Assembly (NCBI GenBank): GCA_027019685.1
Contig: JALUWH010000227.1
Location: 1 to 8,310, forward strand
Origin: Ghiorsea sp.
GTDB lineage: Bacteria > Pseudomonadota > Zetaproteobacteria > Mariprofundales > Mariprofundaceae
DNA: 8,310 nt
Direction of reading: 5' to 3'
Shown: positions 1 to 6,131 of the stretch, one piece after another
How the letters are laid out: every line of letters starts with the position of its first letter
How positions within the stretch are numbered: the first letter of the stretch is position 1
Translations under genes and position numbers: made by a program
Notes under the pieces: model-generated
Told to the model about the DNA's origin: nothing
What the model saw: the letters and a program-made list of their open reading frames with translations, nothing else
The model's database searches: none

Positions 1-36
1 AGGTATCAGCTTTAAAGGTAAAAACATCACACTCAT
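1..36 (-). CDS. start of an unidentified gene downstream of ubiE (partial)
   Basis: An ATG whose last two bases and the next A form the TGA stop of ubiE (ATGA overlap) opens a frame that stays free of stops to the window edge. The 12 visible residues are MSVMFLPLKLIP. An AGGGG stretch at 46-50, inside the ubiE 3' end, lies nine bases upstream of the ATG and could serve as its ribosome binding site. The tight overlap with ubiE is the usual sign of translational coupling. In many proteobacteria ubiE is followed by SCP2-domain accessory factors of ubiquinone synthesis (UbiJ, or UbiT in the oxygen-independent pathway), and a P-L-K-L-x-P stretch near the N-terminus would be compatible with UbiT. 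Twelve residues cannot prove this, so the identity is a guess; the existence of a coupled gene is more likely than not. Confidence 0.5.
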   Translation of the reverse strand, partial: MSVMFLPLKLIP

Positions 37-794
37 ACTTTATAACCCCTATGCATGGCAACGACACCACCCGTCATATTGTCATATCGCACCAAAGAGA
101 ATCCTGCTTGTTGAATCCATTTTTCAAAACGCTTCTGGTCTGGAAAACGGCGAATAGATTCAACAAGATATTGGTATGAGTCTCTATCTCCCGTAATCAT
201 TTCACCCATAGCAGGAATCACATTAAATGAGTAAGTATCATAAAGTACATCAAGCATAGGTAAGACTGGTTTAGAAAATTCCAAACACATAAACTGACCG
301 CCTGGTTTGAGTACACGATAAAACTCAGCAAGACCAGCTGGCACATCCACAAAGTTACGAATCCCAAAAGCAATGGTAACCAAGTCAAAGCTATTATCCG
401 CAAATGGAAGCTTGGTTCCATCTGATTGAATACAATCAGCAGTAGCTGGCAGCAAACCTTTATCCAGCGTGCGTCTCGCACCTTCTTTAAGCATAGGGCC
501 ATTCAAATCTGTTAATACGACTCTTGCTTGGCGATTCACCTTATTTAACAAACCAATGGCGATATCACCTGAACCCGCAGCTACATCCAAAGCCCTACCA
601 CCTTTAGGCAACACTGCCTTAGCAATAAAGCTACGTTTCCACAAGCGGTGCATACCACCACTCATCACATCATTCATAATATCATATTTATAAGCAACAG
701 AAGAAAATACTTCCATAACTTTACCTGCTTTTTCATCTGTAGAGACAGTTTCAAAGCCAAAATGCGTTTGTTCTGTTAAGGATTGTTCATTCAT
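33..794 (-). CDS. ubiE: demethylmenaquinone / 2-methoxy-6-polyprenyl-benzoquinol C-methyltransferase
   Basis: UbiE transfers a methyl group from S-adenosylmethionine to ring carbon of the ubiquinone precursor DDMQ (and of demethylmenaquinone where menaquinone is made), in the cytoplasm near the membrane. The 253 residues match the family's usual length of about 250. Visible signatures: Y37-D-x-M-N-D-x-M-S-x-G-x-H-R-x-W-K53, the Rossmann SAM loop L69-D-V-A-A-G-S-G-D77, G144-I-R-N-F148, L-E-F-S-K-P at 171-176, Y-L-x-x-S-I-x-x-F-P at 209-218, and the C-terminal N239-M-T-G-G-V-V-A-M-H-R-G-Y-K. The start ATG is supported by family length, although no good Shine-Dalgarno site precedes it (the bases just upstream read TTGCCCC). 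It lies 70 bases after lpxC and may have its own promoter; its TGA stop overlaps the next reading frame. Identity is secure; whether it serves ubiquinone, menaquinone or both cannot be read from the sequence. Confidence 0.97.
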   Translation of the reverse strand: MNEQSLTEQTHFGFETVSTDEKAGKVMEVFSSVAYKYDIMNDVMSGGMHRLWKRSFIAKAVLPKGGRALDVAAGSGDIAIGLLNKVNRQARVVLTDLNGPMLKEGARRTLDKGLLPATADCIQSDGTKLPFADNSFDLVTIAFGIRNFVDVPAGLAEFYRVLKPGGQFMCLEFSKPVLPMLDVLYDTYSFNVIPAMGEMITGDRDSYQYLVESIRRFPDQKRFEKWIQQAGFSLVRYDNMTGGVVAMHRGYKV

Positions 795-803
795 GGGGCA
801 AGC

Positions 804-819
804 GTAACAGCGAAGTTAC
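804..819 (-). other. small hairpin in the ubiE leader
   Basis: GTAAC at 815-819 and GTTAC at 804-808 (as read on the minus strand) form a perfect 5-bp stem around the 6-base loop TTCGCT. The stem ends about nine bases before the ubiE ATG and lies close to the predicted transcript start. No T-run follows, so it is not an intrinsic terminator. A role in mRNA stability or translation is possible, but a 5-bp stem can occur by chance. Confidence 0.3.
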
Positions 820-831
820 TTATTGTTGACT

Positions 832-859
832 ATTAAATTGATAGCGAACAGGAACTCAA
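832..859 (-). promoter_or_regulatory. candidate sigma-70 promoter for ubiE
   Basis: On the minus strand TTGAGT (854-859, 4 of 6 matches to TTGACA) is followed after 16 bases by TTTAAT (832-837, 5 of 6 matches to TATAAT). Transcription would begin near 825 and give a leader of about 30 bases before the ubiE ATG. The site sits in the only non-coding gap between lpxC and ubiE. It is a consensus match by eye in AT-rich DNA, so moderate to low confidence; ubiE may also be read from the lpxC transcript. Confidence 0.35.
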
Positions 860-864
860 AAAGT

Positions 865-1770
865 TTAAGAGGTTTGAGGTACAGAAGAAGCGGATACTTC
901 GGCTTGTTGCGTTGTTTTATCTTCAAGCTCTTCAATGACCCATGCTGTTTCATCGGCAAGCAAGGCTTTTACAACTTTGCAATTCATCGCATGTCCACTA
1001 CGCACACCTTCAAAAGCACCAACAATAGGGTAACCTGCTAAAAATAAATCGCCGACTGTATCCAATACTTTATGGCGCGCACATTCATCCACATAACGTA
1101 AGCCACCTTCATTGAGTACACCGTATTTATCCAAAACAACAGCATTATCCATAGACCCACCAAGCGCAAGCCCAGCCTTTTGTAAAGCCTCAACCTCATG
1201 AATAAAACCAAATGTACGCGCCCTACTTACTTCACGAGCATAACCTTGTCTTGAAAAATCAAAACTTACTTTGCAGTCCGACAGTAAAGGGTGGTCATAA
1301 TCCAAATGGTAGGCAACACGAAAACCTGATGCAGGGTATAAAGCACAAGATTTATCATCCTCTTCAATGCTCACACGTTTCTTGATTCGCAATACTTTTT
1401 TTGCTTTATCTTGCTCAACAATACCAGCACACTGAATCAGAAAAATAAAAGGAGAGGCAGAGCCATCCATCACAGGAACTTCAGCACCACTAACTTCAAT
1501 ACGAGCATTATCAATACCTAAACCAGCCAATGCAGACATAATATGTTCTACAGTAGCAATCGTAGCTTCACCACGACCAATCGTGGTACATAAACGCGTA
1601 TCCACAACCGAATCAACATGCCCTTTGATTTCAACACCCAAATCTGAACGTACAAACACAATACCTGTGTCCACATCAGCAGGATTCAATACAAGCTCAA
1701 TTTTTTTACCTGAATGTAAACCAATACCACTGCAGCGAATCGGGTGGTCAAGTGTGCGTTGTTTTACCAC
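865..1770 (-). CDS. lpxC: UDP-3-O-acyl-N-acetylglucosamine deacetylase
   Basis: LpxC is the zinc-dependent cytoplasmic deacetylase that commits UDP-3-O-acyl-GlcNAc to lipid A synthesis. The 301 residues match the usual length of about 305. The N-terminus MVKQRTLDHPIRCSGIGLHSG is typical. Predicted zinc ligands by family alignment are H76 (in T-V-E-H-I-M-S-A), H233 and D237 (in A-R-H-K-V-L-D-T-V-G-D); E75 is the expected general base and H260 (S-G-H) the expected catalytic histidine; M101-D-G-S-A-S-P-F is also conserved. The start is GTG, supported by AAAGGAG six bases upstream. The tail after about residue 280 is polar and ends SASSVPQTS, unlike the Leu/Ala/Val end that FtsH recognises in E. 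coli LpxC. The gene follows prs rather than the ftsZ end of a cell-division cluster, where lpxC often sits. Confidence 0.97.
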   Translation of the reverse strand: MVKQRTLDHPIRCSGIGLHSGKKIELVLNPADVDTGIVFVRSDLGVEIKGHVDSVVDTRLCTTIGRGEATIATVEHIMSALAGLGIDNARIEVSGAEVPVMDGSASPFIFLIQCAGIVEQDKAKKVLRIKKRVSIEEDDKSCALYPASGFRVAYHLDYDHPLLSDCKVSFDFSRQGYAREVSRARTFGFIHEVEALQKAGLALGGSMDNAVVLDKYGVLNEGGLRYVDECARHKVLDTVGDLFLAGYPIVGAFEGVRSGHAMNCKVVKALLADETAWVIEELEDKTTQQAEVSASSVPQTS

Positions 1771-1876
1771 GATAAACTCCTTTGGTATGTGAAATCAAGC
1801 TACTCTACATAAAAAAGAGCATACTTATTTCGCAGAATATAACCCAAAAGAAAGGAAAAGAAAGTTTTTACTGCGC
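1771..1876 (-). promoter_or_regulatory. intergenic region upstream of lpxC with a weak candidate -10
   Basis: This 106-base AT-rich gap between the prs stop and the lpxC start is the longest non-coding stretch in the window. A TATATT box (1836-1841, minus strand, 5 of 6 matches to the -10 consensus) would place a transcript start near 1829. No convincing -35 box lies 16-18 bases upstream of it. A pyrimidine-rich run (about 1845-1864) precedes the box. I see no GC-rich hairpin followed by a T-run that would end the prs transcript, so read-through from prs is possible. Confidence 0.25.
1777..1783 (-). promoter_or_regulatory. Shine-Dalgarno site of lpxC, fixing a GTG start
   Basis: The minus strand reads AAAGGAG, then six bases (TTTATC), then GTG. 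The strong match to the anti-Shine-Dalgarno sequence at ideal spacing confirms that lpxC uses GTG as its start codon. Confidence 0.85.
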
Positions 1877-2830
1877 TTAGTTATAAAGACTGCTAATCGA
1901 ACGCGCATCATATATACGCATAATCGCTTCGCCCATAAGTGAACCAATGGATAATACACGCACTTTGCCTGTATCCAGAATCGCCTGAGGCTGTGCAATA
2001 CTATCTGTAATCACAAGCTCATGCATAGCCGATGCTGAGATACGTTCAGCAGCTGGCCCTGATAGTACGCCATGCGTTGCATAAGCCGTCACCTTGGTAG
2101 CGCCGCGCTCCATCAATGCATCTGCTGCACCACAAATTGTACCTGCTGTATCCACAATATCATCCACGAGTATGCAATGTTTACCTTCAACATCACCAAT
2201 GATATTCATCACTTTCGCCACATTGGGTGCTGGGCGGCGTTTATCAACAATAGCAATATCAACATGCAAACTTTTCGCCAAAGCTCTTGCTCTCACCACA
2301 CCACCTACATCTGGAGAAACAACAATGACATCGTCTTCATCTGTAGAGTTATCGCGAATATCCTTGGCAAACAATGGTGCTGCAAAAATATTGTCTACAG
2401 GGATATTAAAGAAACCTTGAATTTGCGTAGCATGTAAATCCATGGTTAAGACTCGGGTTACACCAGCAGTGGTTAACATGTCTGCAACCAACTTGGCTGA
2501 AATCGGCGTACGACCCGCACTTTTCCTATCTTGCCTTGCATAACCAAAATACGGAATCACCGCACAAATTTGTCGAGCTGATGCACGTTTAGCCGCGTCA
2601 ATCGCAATCAGAAGCTCCATCAAATTATCATTGGCAGGCACTGACGTACTTTGTAAGAAGAAAACATCCAAACCACGAATTGTTTCTTGATATTGGAGGA
2701 AAATTTCACCATCAGAAAAGCTTTGAATATGCATCTCGCCCAGTGGCATACCAATATGTGTACACATATCTGCTGCTAACTTAGGGTTTGAAGTACCTGA
2801 AAACAAGCGGAACTTTTTAACATTGCTCAT
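1877..2830 (-). CDS. prs: ribose-phosphate pyrophosphokinase (PRPP synthetase), class I
   Basis: Prs makes 5-phosphoribosyl-1-pyrophosphate from ribose 5-phosphate and ATP, feeding purine, pyrimidine, histidine, tryptophan and NAD synthesis in the cytoplasm. From the chosen ATG the protein has 317 residues, close to the usual 315. Visible signatures: F-S-D-G-E at 38-42, the flexible catalytic loop Y94-F-G-Y-A-R-Q-D-R-K103, D131-L-H-A134, V-D-K-R-R-P at 195-200, and the PRPP-binding loop D223-D-I-V-D-T-A-G-T231. The frame extends 12 codons further to a TTG at 2866, but the ATG at 2830 is preferred: it has GGAGG nine bases upstream and gives the family N-terminus (M-S-N-V-K-K-F-R-L-F-S-G). It follows tRNA-Gln by 54 bases, in the common ispE - tRNA-Gln - prs order. 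Nothing is missing or unusual in it. Confidence 0.97.
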   Translation of the reverse strand: MSNVKKFRLFSGTSNPKLAADMCTHIGMPLGEMHIQSFSDGEIFLQYQETIRGLDVFFLQSTSVPANDNLMELLIAIDAAKRASARQICAVIPYFGYARQDRKSAGRTPISAKLVADMLTTAGVTRVLTMDLHATQIQGFFNIPVDNIFAAPLFAKDIRDNSTDEDDVIVVSPDVGGVVRARALAKSLHVDIAIVDKRRPAPNVAKVMNIIGDVEGKHCILVDDIVDTAGTICGAADALMERGATKVTAYATHGVLSGPAAERISASAMHELVITDSIAQPQAILDTGKVRVLSIGSLMGEAIMRIYDARSISSLYN

Positions 2831-2839
2831 CAGAGAGAG

Positions 2840-2844
2840 CCTCC
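2840..2844 (-). promoter_or_regulatory. Shine-Dalgarno site that decides the prs start
   Basis: GGAGG on the minus strand lies nine bases before the ATG at 2828-2830. It lies inside the longer TTG-initiated version of the frame and so argues against that version. Confidence 0.75.
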
Positions 2845-2884
2845 GTCTAAACGACACATCAATCAAAAAACGTCAGTAATAAAA

Positions 2885-2959
2885 TGGCTGGGGCGGCAGG
2901 ATTCGAACCTGCGCATGACGGGATCAAAACCCGCTGCCTTACCGCTTGGCTACGCCCCA
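2885..2959 (-). tRNA. tRNA-Gln(UUG)
   Basis: The 75-base gene folds into a full cloverleaf on the minus strand. The acceptor stem TGGGGCG / CGCCCCA (2953-2959 with 2889-2895) has seven perfect pairs, followed by discriminator G and an encoded CCA (2885-2887). The D arm reads GCC-AAGCGGTAA-GGC. The anticodon stem closes a loop TTTTGAT (2923-2929) with anticodon TTG (2925-2927), decoding CAA. The T arm GCAGG-TTCGAAT-CCTGC is standard. The close match in layout to E. coli tRNA-Gln and the position between ispE and prs support the identity. Its first ten bases overlap the 3' end of ispE. Confidence 0.97.
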
Positions 2960-3831
2960 ATTTTACATGCTAACAATGGATGCTCCGGTAAAAAATGACC
3001 CGTATGAATCCATGTAGCCAGCTTATGTTTTTGCAAATATTTTGCAAGCTCACAAGCTTGTTTGGATGAATGACAAACCGCTACACAAGCTGATCCACTT
3101 CCACTCATCCATGCCCGTTCCGACTTCTCTTTCATGGTTGTTAACATCGCCAACAACGGTGAACATAAAGTAGCTGCACTCTTTTCTAAGTCGTTATAAC
3201 CTAAATCAAAACTTACAGCACCCGAACGGGCGCGCACTGTAGCGACAGTTTTTTCGTCCGTCAATGTATGAAATTCATTTTGATCAAAGTGGACAAATGC
3301 CGCAGCCGTTGAGACTCCTTCACCAGGCCAAGCCAGTACAATATTTTGTTGCGGAACAACACCCTGATAAGCAGTTAACTTCTCACCTATACCATAAGCC
3401 TGACTTGCCTTACCAAATAAAAAACACGGGATATCCGCACCAAACTTTACGGAAAAATCAATCAGCTCCTCTGTTGTACAATGAACTTCCCATAATTGAT
3501 TCGCTACCCACAATGCCGTTGCCGCATCGGACGAACCGCCGCCCAAACCTGCCATAGCTGGCAGCTTCTTATCTATGAATACATCTAACCCTAAGTTAAC
3601 TTGATGTTCACGCCTAAAGGCTGACAAAACTTGGTGAACCAAGTTTTTCTCTCCACTTAATGTGCCATCACTACAGCGAACATCTAATTCTTCTGATAAA
3701 ACAATCGATAAAGCATCCCCAATATCCACATAAACAAAACTCGTATCTAAGGTATGGTAACCATGATCTGTTACACCTGTAACAGCCAGATGTAAATTCA
3801 CTTTGGCTGGGGCAGGATATGTCTTACTCAT
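2950..3831 (-). CDS. ispE: 4-diphosphocytidyl-2-C-methyl-D-erythritol kinase
   Basis: IspE phosphorylates the 2-hydroxyl of CDP-methylerythritol with ATP, the fourth step of the MEP isoprenoid pathway, in the cytoplasm. From the chosen ATG it has 293 residues, within the family range (about 280-300). It is a GHMP kinase: motif 1 P-A-P-A-K10-V-N12-L-H-L near the N-terminus, the ATP-binding glycine loop P91-A-M-A-G-L-G-G-G-S-S-D-A-A104, G-A-D133-I-P-C-F with the expected catalytic aspartate, and motif 3 M-S-G-S-G-S-A at 242-248. The frame reaches nine codons further to an ATG at 3858, but the inner ATG gives the standard N-terminus, has GGTGG nine bases upstream, and overlaps the lolB stop as ATGAGTAA. 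The C-terminal codons GGG GCG TAG are bases 2-10 of tRNA-Gln, so mature tRNA and full ispE mRNA cannot come from the same transcript. Confidence 0.96.
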   Translation of the reverse strand: MSKTYPAPAKVNLHLAVTGVTDHGYHTLDTSFVYVDIGDALSIVLSEELDVRCSDGTLSGEKNLVHQVLSAFRREHQVNLGLDVFIDKKLPAMAGLGGGSSDAATALWVANQLWEVHCTTEELIDFSVKFGADIPCFLFGKASQAYGIGEKLTAYQGVVPQQNIVLAWPGEGVSTAAAFVHFDQNEFHTLTDEKTVATVRARSGAVSFDLGYNDLEKSAATLCSPLLAMLTTMKEKSERAWMSGSGSACVAVCHSSKQACELAKYLQKHKLATWIHTGHFLPEHPLLACKIGA

Positions 3832-4339
3832 GAAAAATAACCACCGCACGTCGCCCATGTTTCATGTCGGTAATCTCAACGCGCCGTTGTCCACCAAGCC
3901 ACTTTATTTTTAATGACACGGTATCCCAAATACCTTGCCAAACACCATTGCCCTTCGCCTTCATGCTTGGCGGCATATTTCTCGCAAACACCTTAGCCAA
4001 AGTCCACGGTGGCAGTAAAATACCCATATCTAACAAACTTTCTTTTGGAAGGTATCGCCACTGTTGGGTTTGAGAACTATCTCGCCAACGCATGCTATGC
4101 CCTAACCACGCAACATCCACCACTCGTCCTGACAAACCATGTGTTAAACGAAGTTGACCTTTTTCAGACGTACCTTGCCAGTCCACATCAACTTGAAAAC
4201 GTTTTTCAGGACTTATCACCAACAAACGCCCCGAAAAAGTTGTGATCGGTTCAAATTTCTGTGGTACATCGCTATGTTTGACACAACTAGCCATCAGCAA
4301 TACCAACACAAGTAGTTGTACTCCATACCTCAACATCAC
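3824..4339 (-). CDS. lolB: outer-membrane lipoprotein receptor LolB
   Basis: LolB accepts lipoproteins from the periplasmic carrier LolA and inserts them into the outer membrane; it is itself a lipoprotein. The 171-residue precursor starts with a short basic and hydrophobic signal ending L-M-A-S-C19, with Met at the -3 position where Leu is usual. It is shorter than E. coli LolB (207). The stretch L-R-L-T-H-G-L69-S-G-R matches the E. coli region with the protruding loop N-P-L-G-S, whose leucine is needed for membrane insertion, and I-L-L-P-P-W-T-L-A-K-V at 107-117 fits the conserved segment that follows. Sequence similarity is weak, as is usual for this family; the position directly before ispE and tRNA-Gln is the strongest support. 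Two start codons lie in tandem: GTG at 4339 (overlapping the upstream TGA) and ATG at 4336; both leave the lipobox intact. Its TAA overlaps the ispE start. Confidence 0.85.
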   Translation of the reverse strand: MMLRYGVQLLVLVLLMASCVKHSDVPQKFEPITTFSGRLLVISPEKRFQVDVDWQGTSEKGQLRLTHGLSGRVVDVAWLGHSMRWRDSSQTQQWRYLPKESLLDMGILLPPWTLAKVFARNMPPSMKAKGNGVWQGIWDTVSLKIKWLGGQRRVEITDMKHGRRAVVIFHE

Positions 4340-6114
4340 ATTAACCCGTGACGAATTTTACCTTGTATACCACTCGGGTTATCATGTTTAAGTTGCAAAG
4401 CTTTTTGCCAATGCTGACGTGCCGCATCATGTTGACCAGCCTTCCAAAACATATCACCCAAATGTTCCTGCATCACAGCATCATCAGACACCAATTCCAC
4501 AGCTTTACGTTGCACATCCACAGCCTGTTGATACTTGCCTTGCTTAAAGTATACCCATGCCAAAGAGTCTAAGTAATAACCATCTTTAGGTTTTTGTTGC
4601 AGTGCTTTTTCAATCATCGCCAAGGCATCGCCAAGGCGAATACCCCGGTCTGCCAAGCTATAACCATAAAAATTGAGTGCTTCGGCATGATTGGGATGCT
4701 GCTCAAGCAGTAAATTCAATGTTTCGTCCAGATGCTTAAAATCTTTGCCTGCCTCTAAAGCAACTGCACGATTAAATAACAACACGGGTGAAAATTCCAA
4801 AGCTAAGGCAGGCTCAGTTTCTTTGAGAAGTTGAACATAAGCCTTTTGCTGCAACCTAAGGTTCGACAGCATTTCATAAACAGCAATATTCTTTGGATAG
4901 TCCTTAATTAGTTTATCCAACCTTATTTCCGCAGCTTCGAGTTTATCACCCGCTATAGCCATACTCACCAAACGAAGTTGAGCCTCCACATAAAATGTAT
5001 GATACGATTTTAATTTCTTATACGCCGATGTAGCTTCTTTATCTTGCCCTTGTGCTTCCAAACTCGCCGCCCAGTAAAAATAGGCTGTAGCCTGTTCATC
5101 TGAAATCCGCTTTTGTGGTGATTGCGGCTCAAACTTTTGTACAGCTTGAGCAAAAGCTTGAGATGCCTTCTTAAATTCAGCCAATTGATAATAAACCTTA
5201 CCTAAAGACATATATACAGAACCTGCATTTGCCGTCAAAGGAAGCAGGTGTTTAAACATGGTTGCAGCTTCTTTGAGCCGCTCTTGCCTCACATATAGAT
5301 TAGCCAGTATAGAAAAAGACTGTACAGCATCTGCACCATGTTTATCAATATATGCTTGAAGTAGTTTTTCAGCCTTAGTCACATCACCAACCTGCTCGGC
5401 AAGCTGGCTACGTTTTAAAACAACATCTTCATGATCAGGATACTTCACCTGCATAGCTTGTAGCTTTTTATCCGCTGCTTTGTAATCTTTTTGCTGTATA
5501 AACAATTGAACTTGCGCCTCATATAAGCGCACATCAGGCACAAGTTTAATACCTGCTTTCAACAGGTTATGTGCTTGCTTATACTCAGCTTGCCTTGCAT
5601 ACATGCGCACTAAAAGAAGGCGAACCTGAATGTTTTTCGGTTGTGTTTGTAATAAATTCTTAAGCAACATTACAGCCTGCTGTTGTTGTCCATTAAGCAT
5701 CAATACACGCGCATAAAGTAATTGATAATCCGACAACTCTTGGGCTGATAAAGCTTGAATATCTTCAGTCGAAACCGACTCCATCACTTGCAATGCTTCA
5801 GCAACTTGATCAGCACGACCTGAGTGTAAATACAAATCAACAAGCTCTATCTTTAAAGAAAATGTATCAGGGTCTTTTTTAATCAGGGCTTTTAAAAACC
5901 GGGTCGCCAAACCAAACTGACCTTGTTGCATAGACTCTTGGTAAGCCAAGTATAAGAAGGTGGCATCCATTCGCTCTAAAGACATTGCAACATGTTGCTT
6001 GGGCTGAGCTTGTGTTTTGCCTTTACTGGCCACACCATCACCCGTATGTTTTACTGTGTTTGCGCAACTTGCCAATAACAACAATGCGACCAAGGAAAAA
6101 AAACGTTTATTCAT
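4336..6114 (-). CDS. TPR-repeat lipoprotein of unknown function
   Basis: The 592-residue protein begins with a lipoprotein signal: M-N-K-R, a hydrophobic run, and a canonical lipobox L14-A-S-C17, so it is probably anchored in the outer membrane facing the periplasm (Ala at +2 is no inner-membrane retention signal). Residues 18-45 are polar linker. From about residue 50 to 575 it consists of helical tetratricopeptide repeats, seen as spaced pairs such as A-N-L-Y-V-R-Q-E-R-L-K-E-A at 271-283 and L-G-K-V-Y-Y-Q-L-A-E-F-K-K-A at 304-317. The best-conserved block is at the C-terminus: Y-G-Y-S-L-A-D-R-G at 483-491, D-S-L-A-W-V-Y-F-K-Q-G at 516-526 and H-L-G-D-M-F-W-K-A-G at 551-560. Related TPR proteins precede lolB and ispE in several proteobacteria. 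TPRs bind other proteins; a role in lipoprotein or outer-membrane assembly is inferred from the neighbour lolB only. No Shine-Dalgarno site is evident before its ATG. Confidence 0.9.
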   Translation of the reverse strand: MNKRFFSLVALLLLASCANTVKHTGDGVASKGKTQAQPKQHVAMSLERMDATFLYLAYQESMQQGQFGLATRFLKALIKKDPDTFSLKIELVDLYLHSGRADQVAEALQVMESVSTEDIQALSAQELSDYQLLYARVLMLNGQQQQAVMLLKNLLQTQPKNIQVRLLLVRMYARQAEYKQAHNLLKAGIKLVPDVRLYEAQVQLFIQQKDYKAADKKLQAMQVKYPDHEDVVLKRSQLAEQVGDVTKAEKLLQAYIDKHGADAVQSFSILANLYVRQERLKEAATMFKHLLPLTANAGSVYMSLGKVYYQLAEFKKASQAFAQAVQKFEPQSPQKRISDEQATAYFYWAASLEAQGQDKEATSAYKKLKSYHTFYVEAQLRLVSMAIAGDKLEAAEIRLDKLIKDYPKNIAVYEMLSNLRLQQKAYVQLLKETEPALALEFSPVLLFNRAVALEAGKDFKHLDETLNLLLEQHPNHAEALNFYGYSLADRGIRLGDALAMIEKALQQKPKDGYYLDSLAWVYFKQGKYQQAVDVQRKAVELVSDDAVMQEHLGDMFWKAGQHDAARQHWQKALQLKHDNPSGIQGKIRHGLM

Positions 6115-6131
6115 GGGCTAACCATGCGGTC

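Noticed and set aside
1801..1824. Possible hairpin in the prs-lpxC gap
   Set aside because: Only about four base pairs (CTCT/AGAG) can form around an AT loop, and no T-run follows, so it is not a credible terminator.
2072..2437. Plus-strand open frame of 121 codons
   Set aside because: It lies wholly antisense to well-conserved prs and its translation (rich in Cys, His, Ile and Asn) resembles no protein family; a second plus-strand frame covers the same stretch, as expected for shadows.
2831..2866. Twelve-codon N-terminal extension of Prs from a TTG
   Set aside because: The inner ATG has GGAGG upstream, and PRPP synthetases begin just before the K-F-R-L-F-S-G stretch.
2845..2884. Possible terminator after tRNA-Gln (T-rich run ACGTTTTTTG)
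   Set aside because: The T-run is not preceded by a GC-rich stem other than the tRNA itself, and prs follows directly, so I do not call a terminator.
3832..3858. Nine-codon N-terminal extension of IspE
   Set aside because: The outer ATG has no Shine-Dalgarno site, and the inner one gives the usual spacing to the P-A-P-A-K-V-N-L motif.
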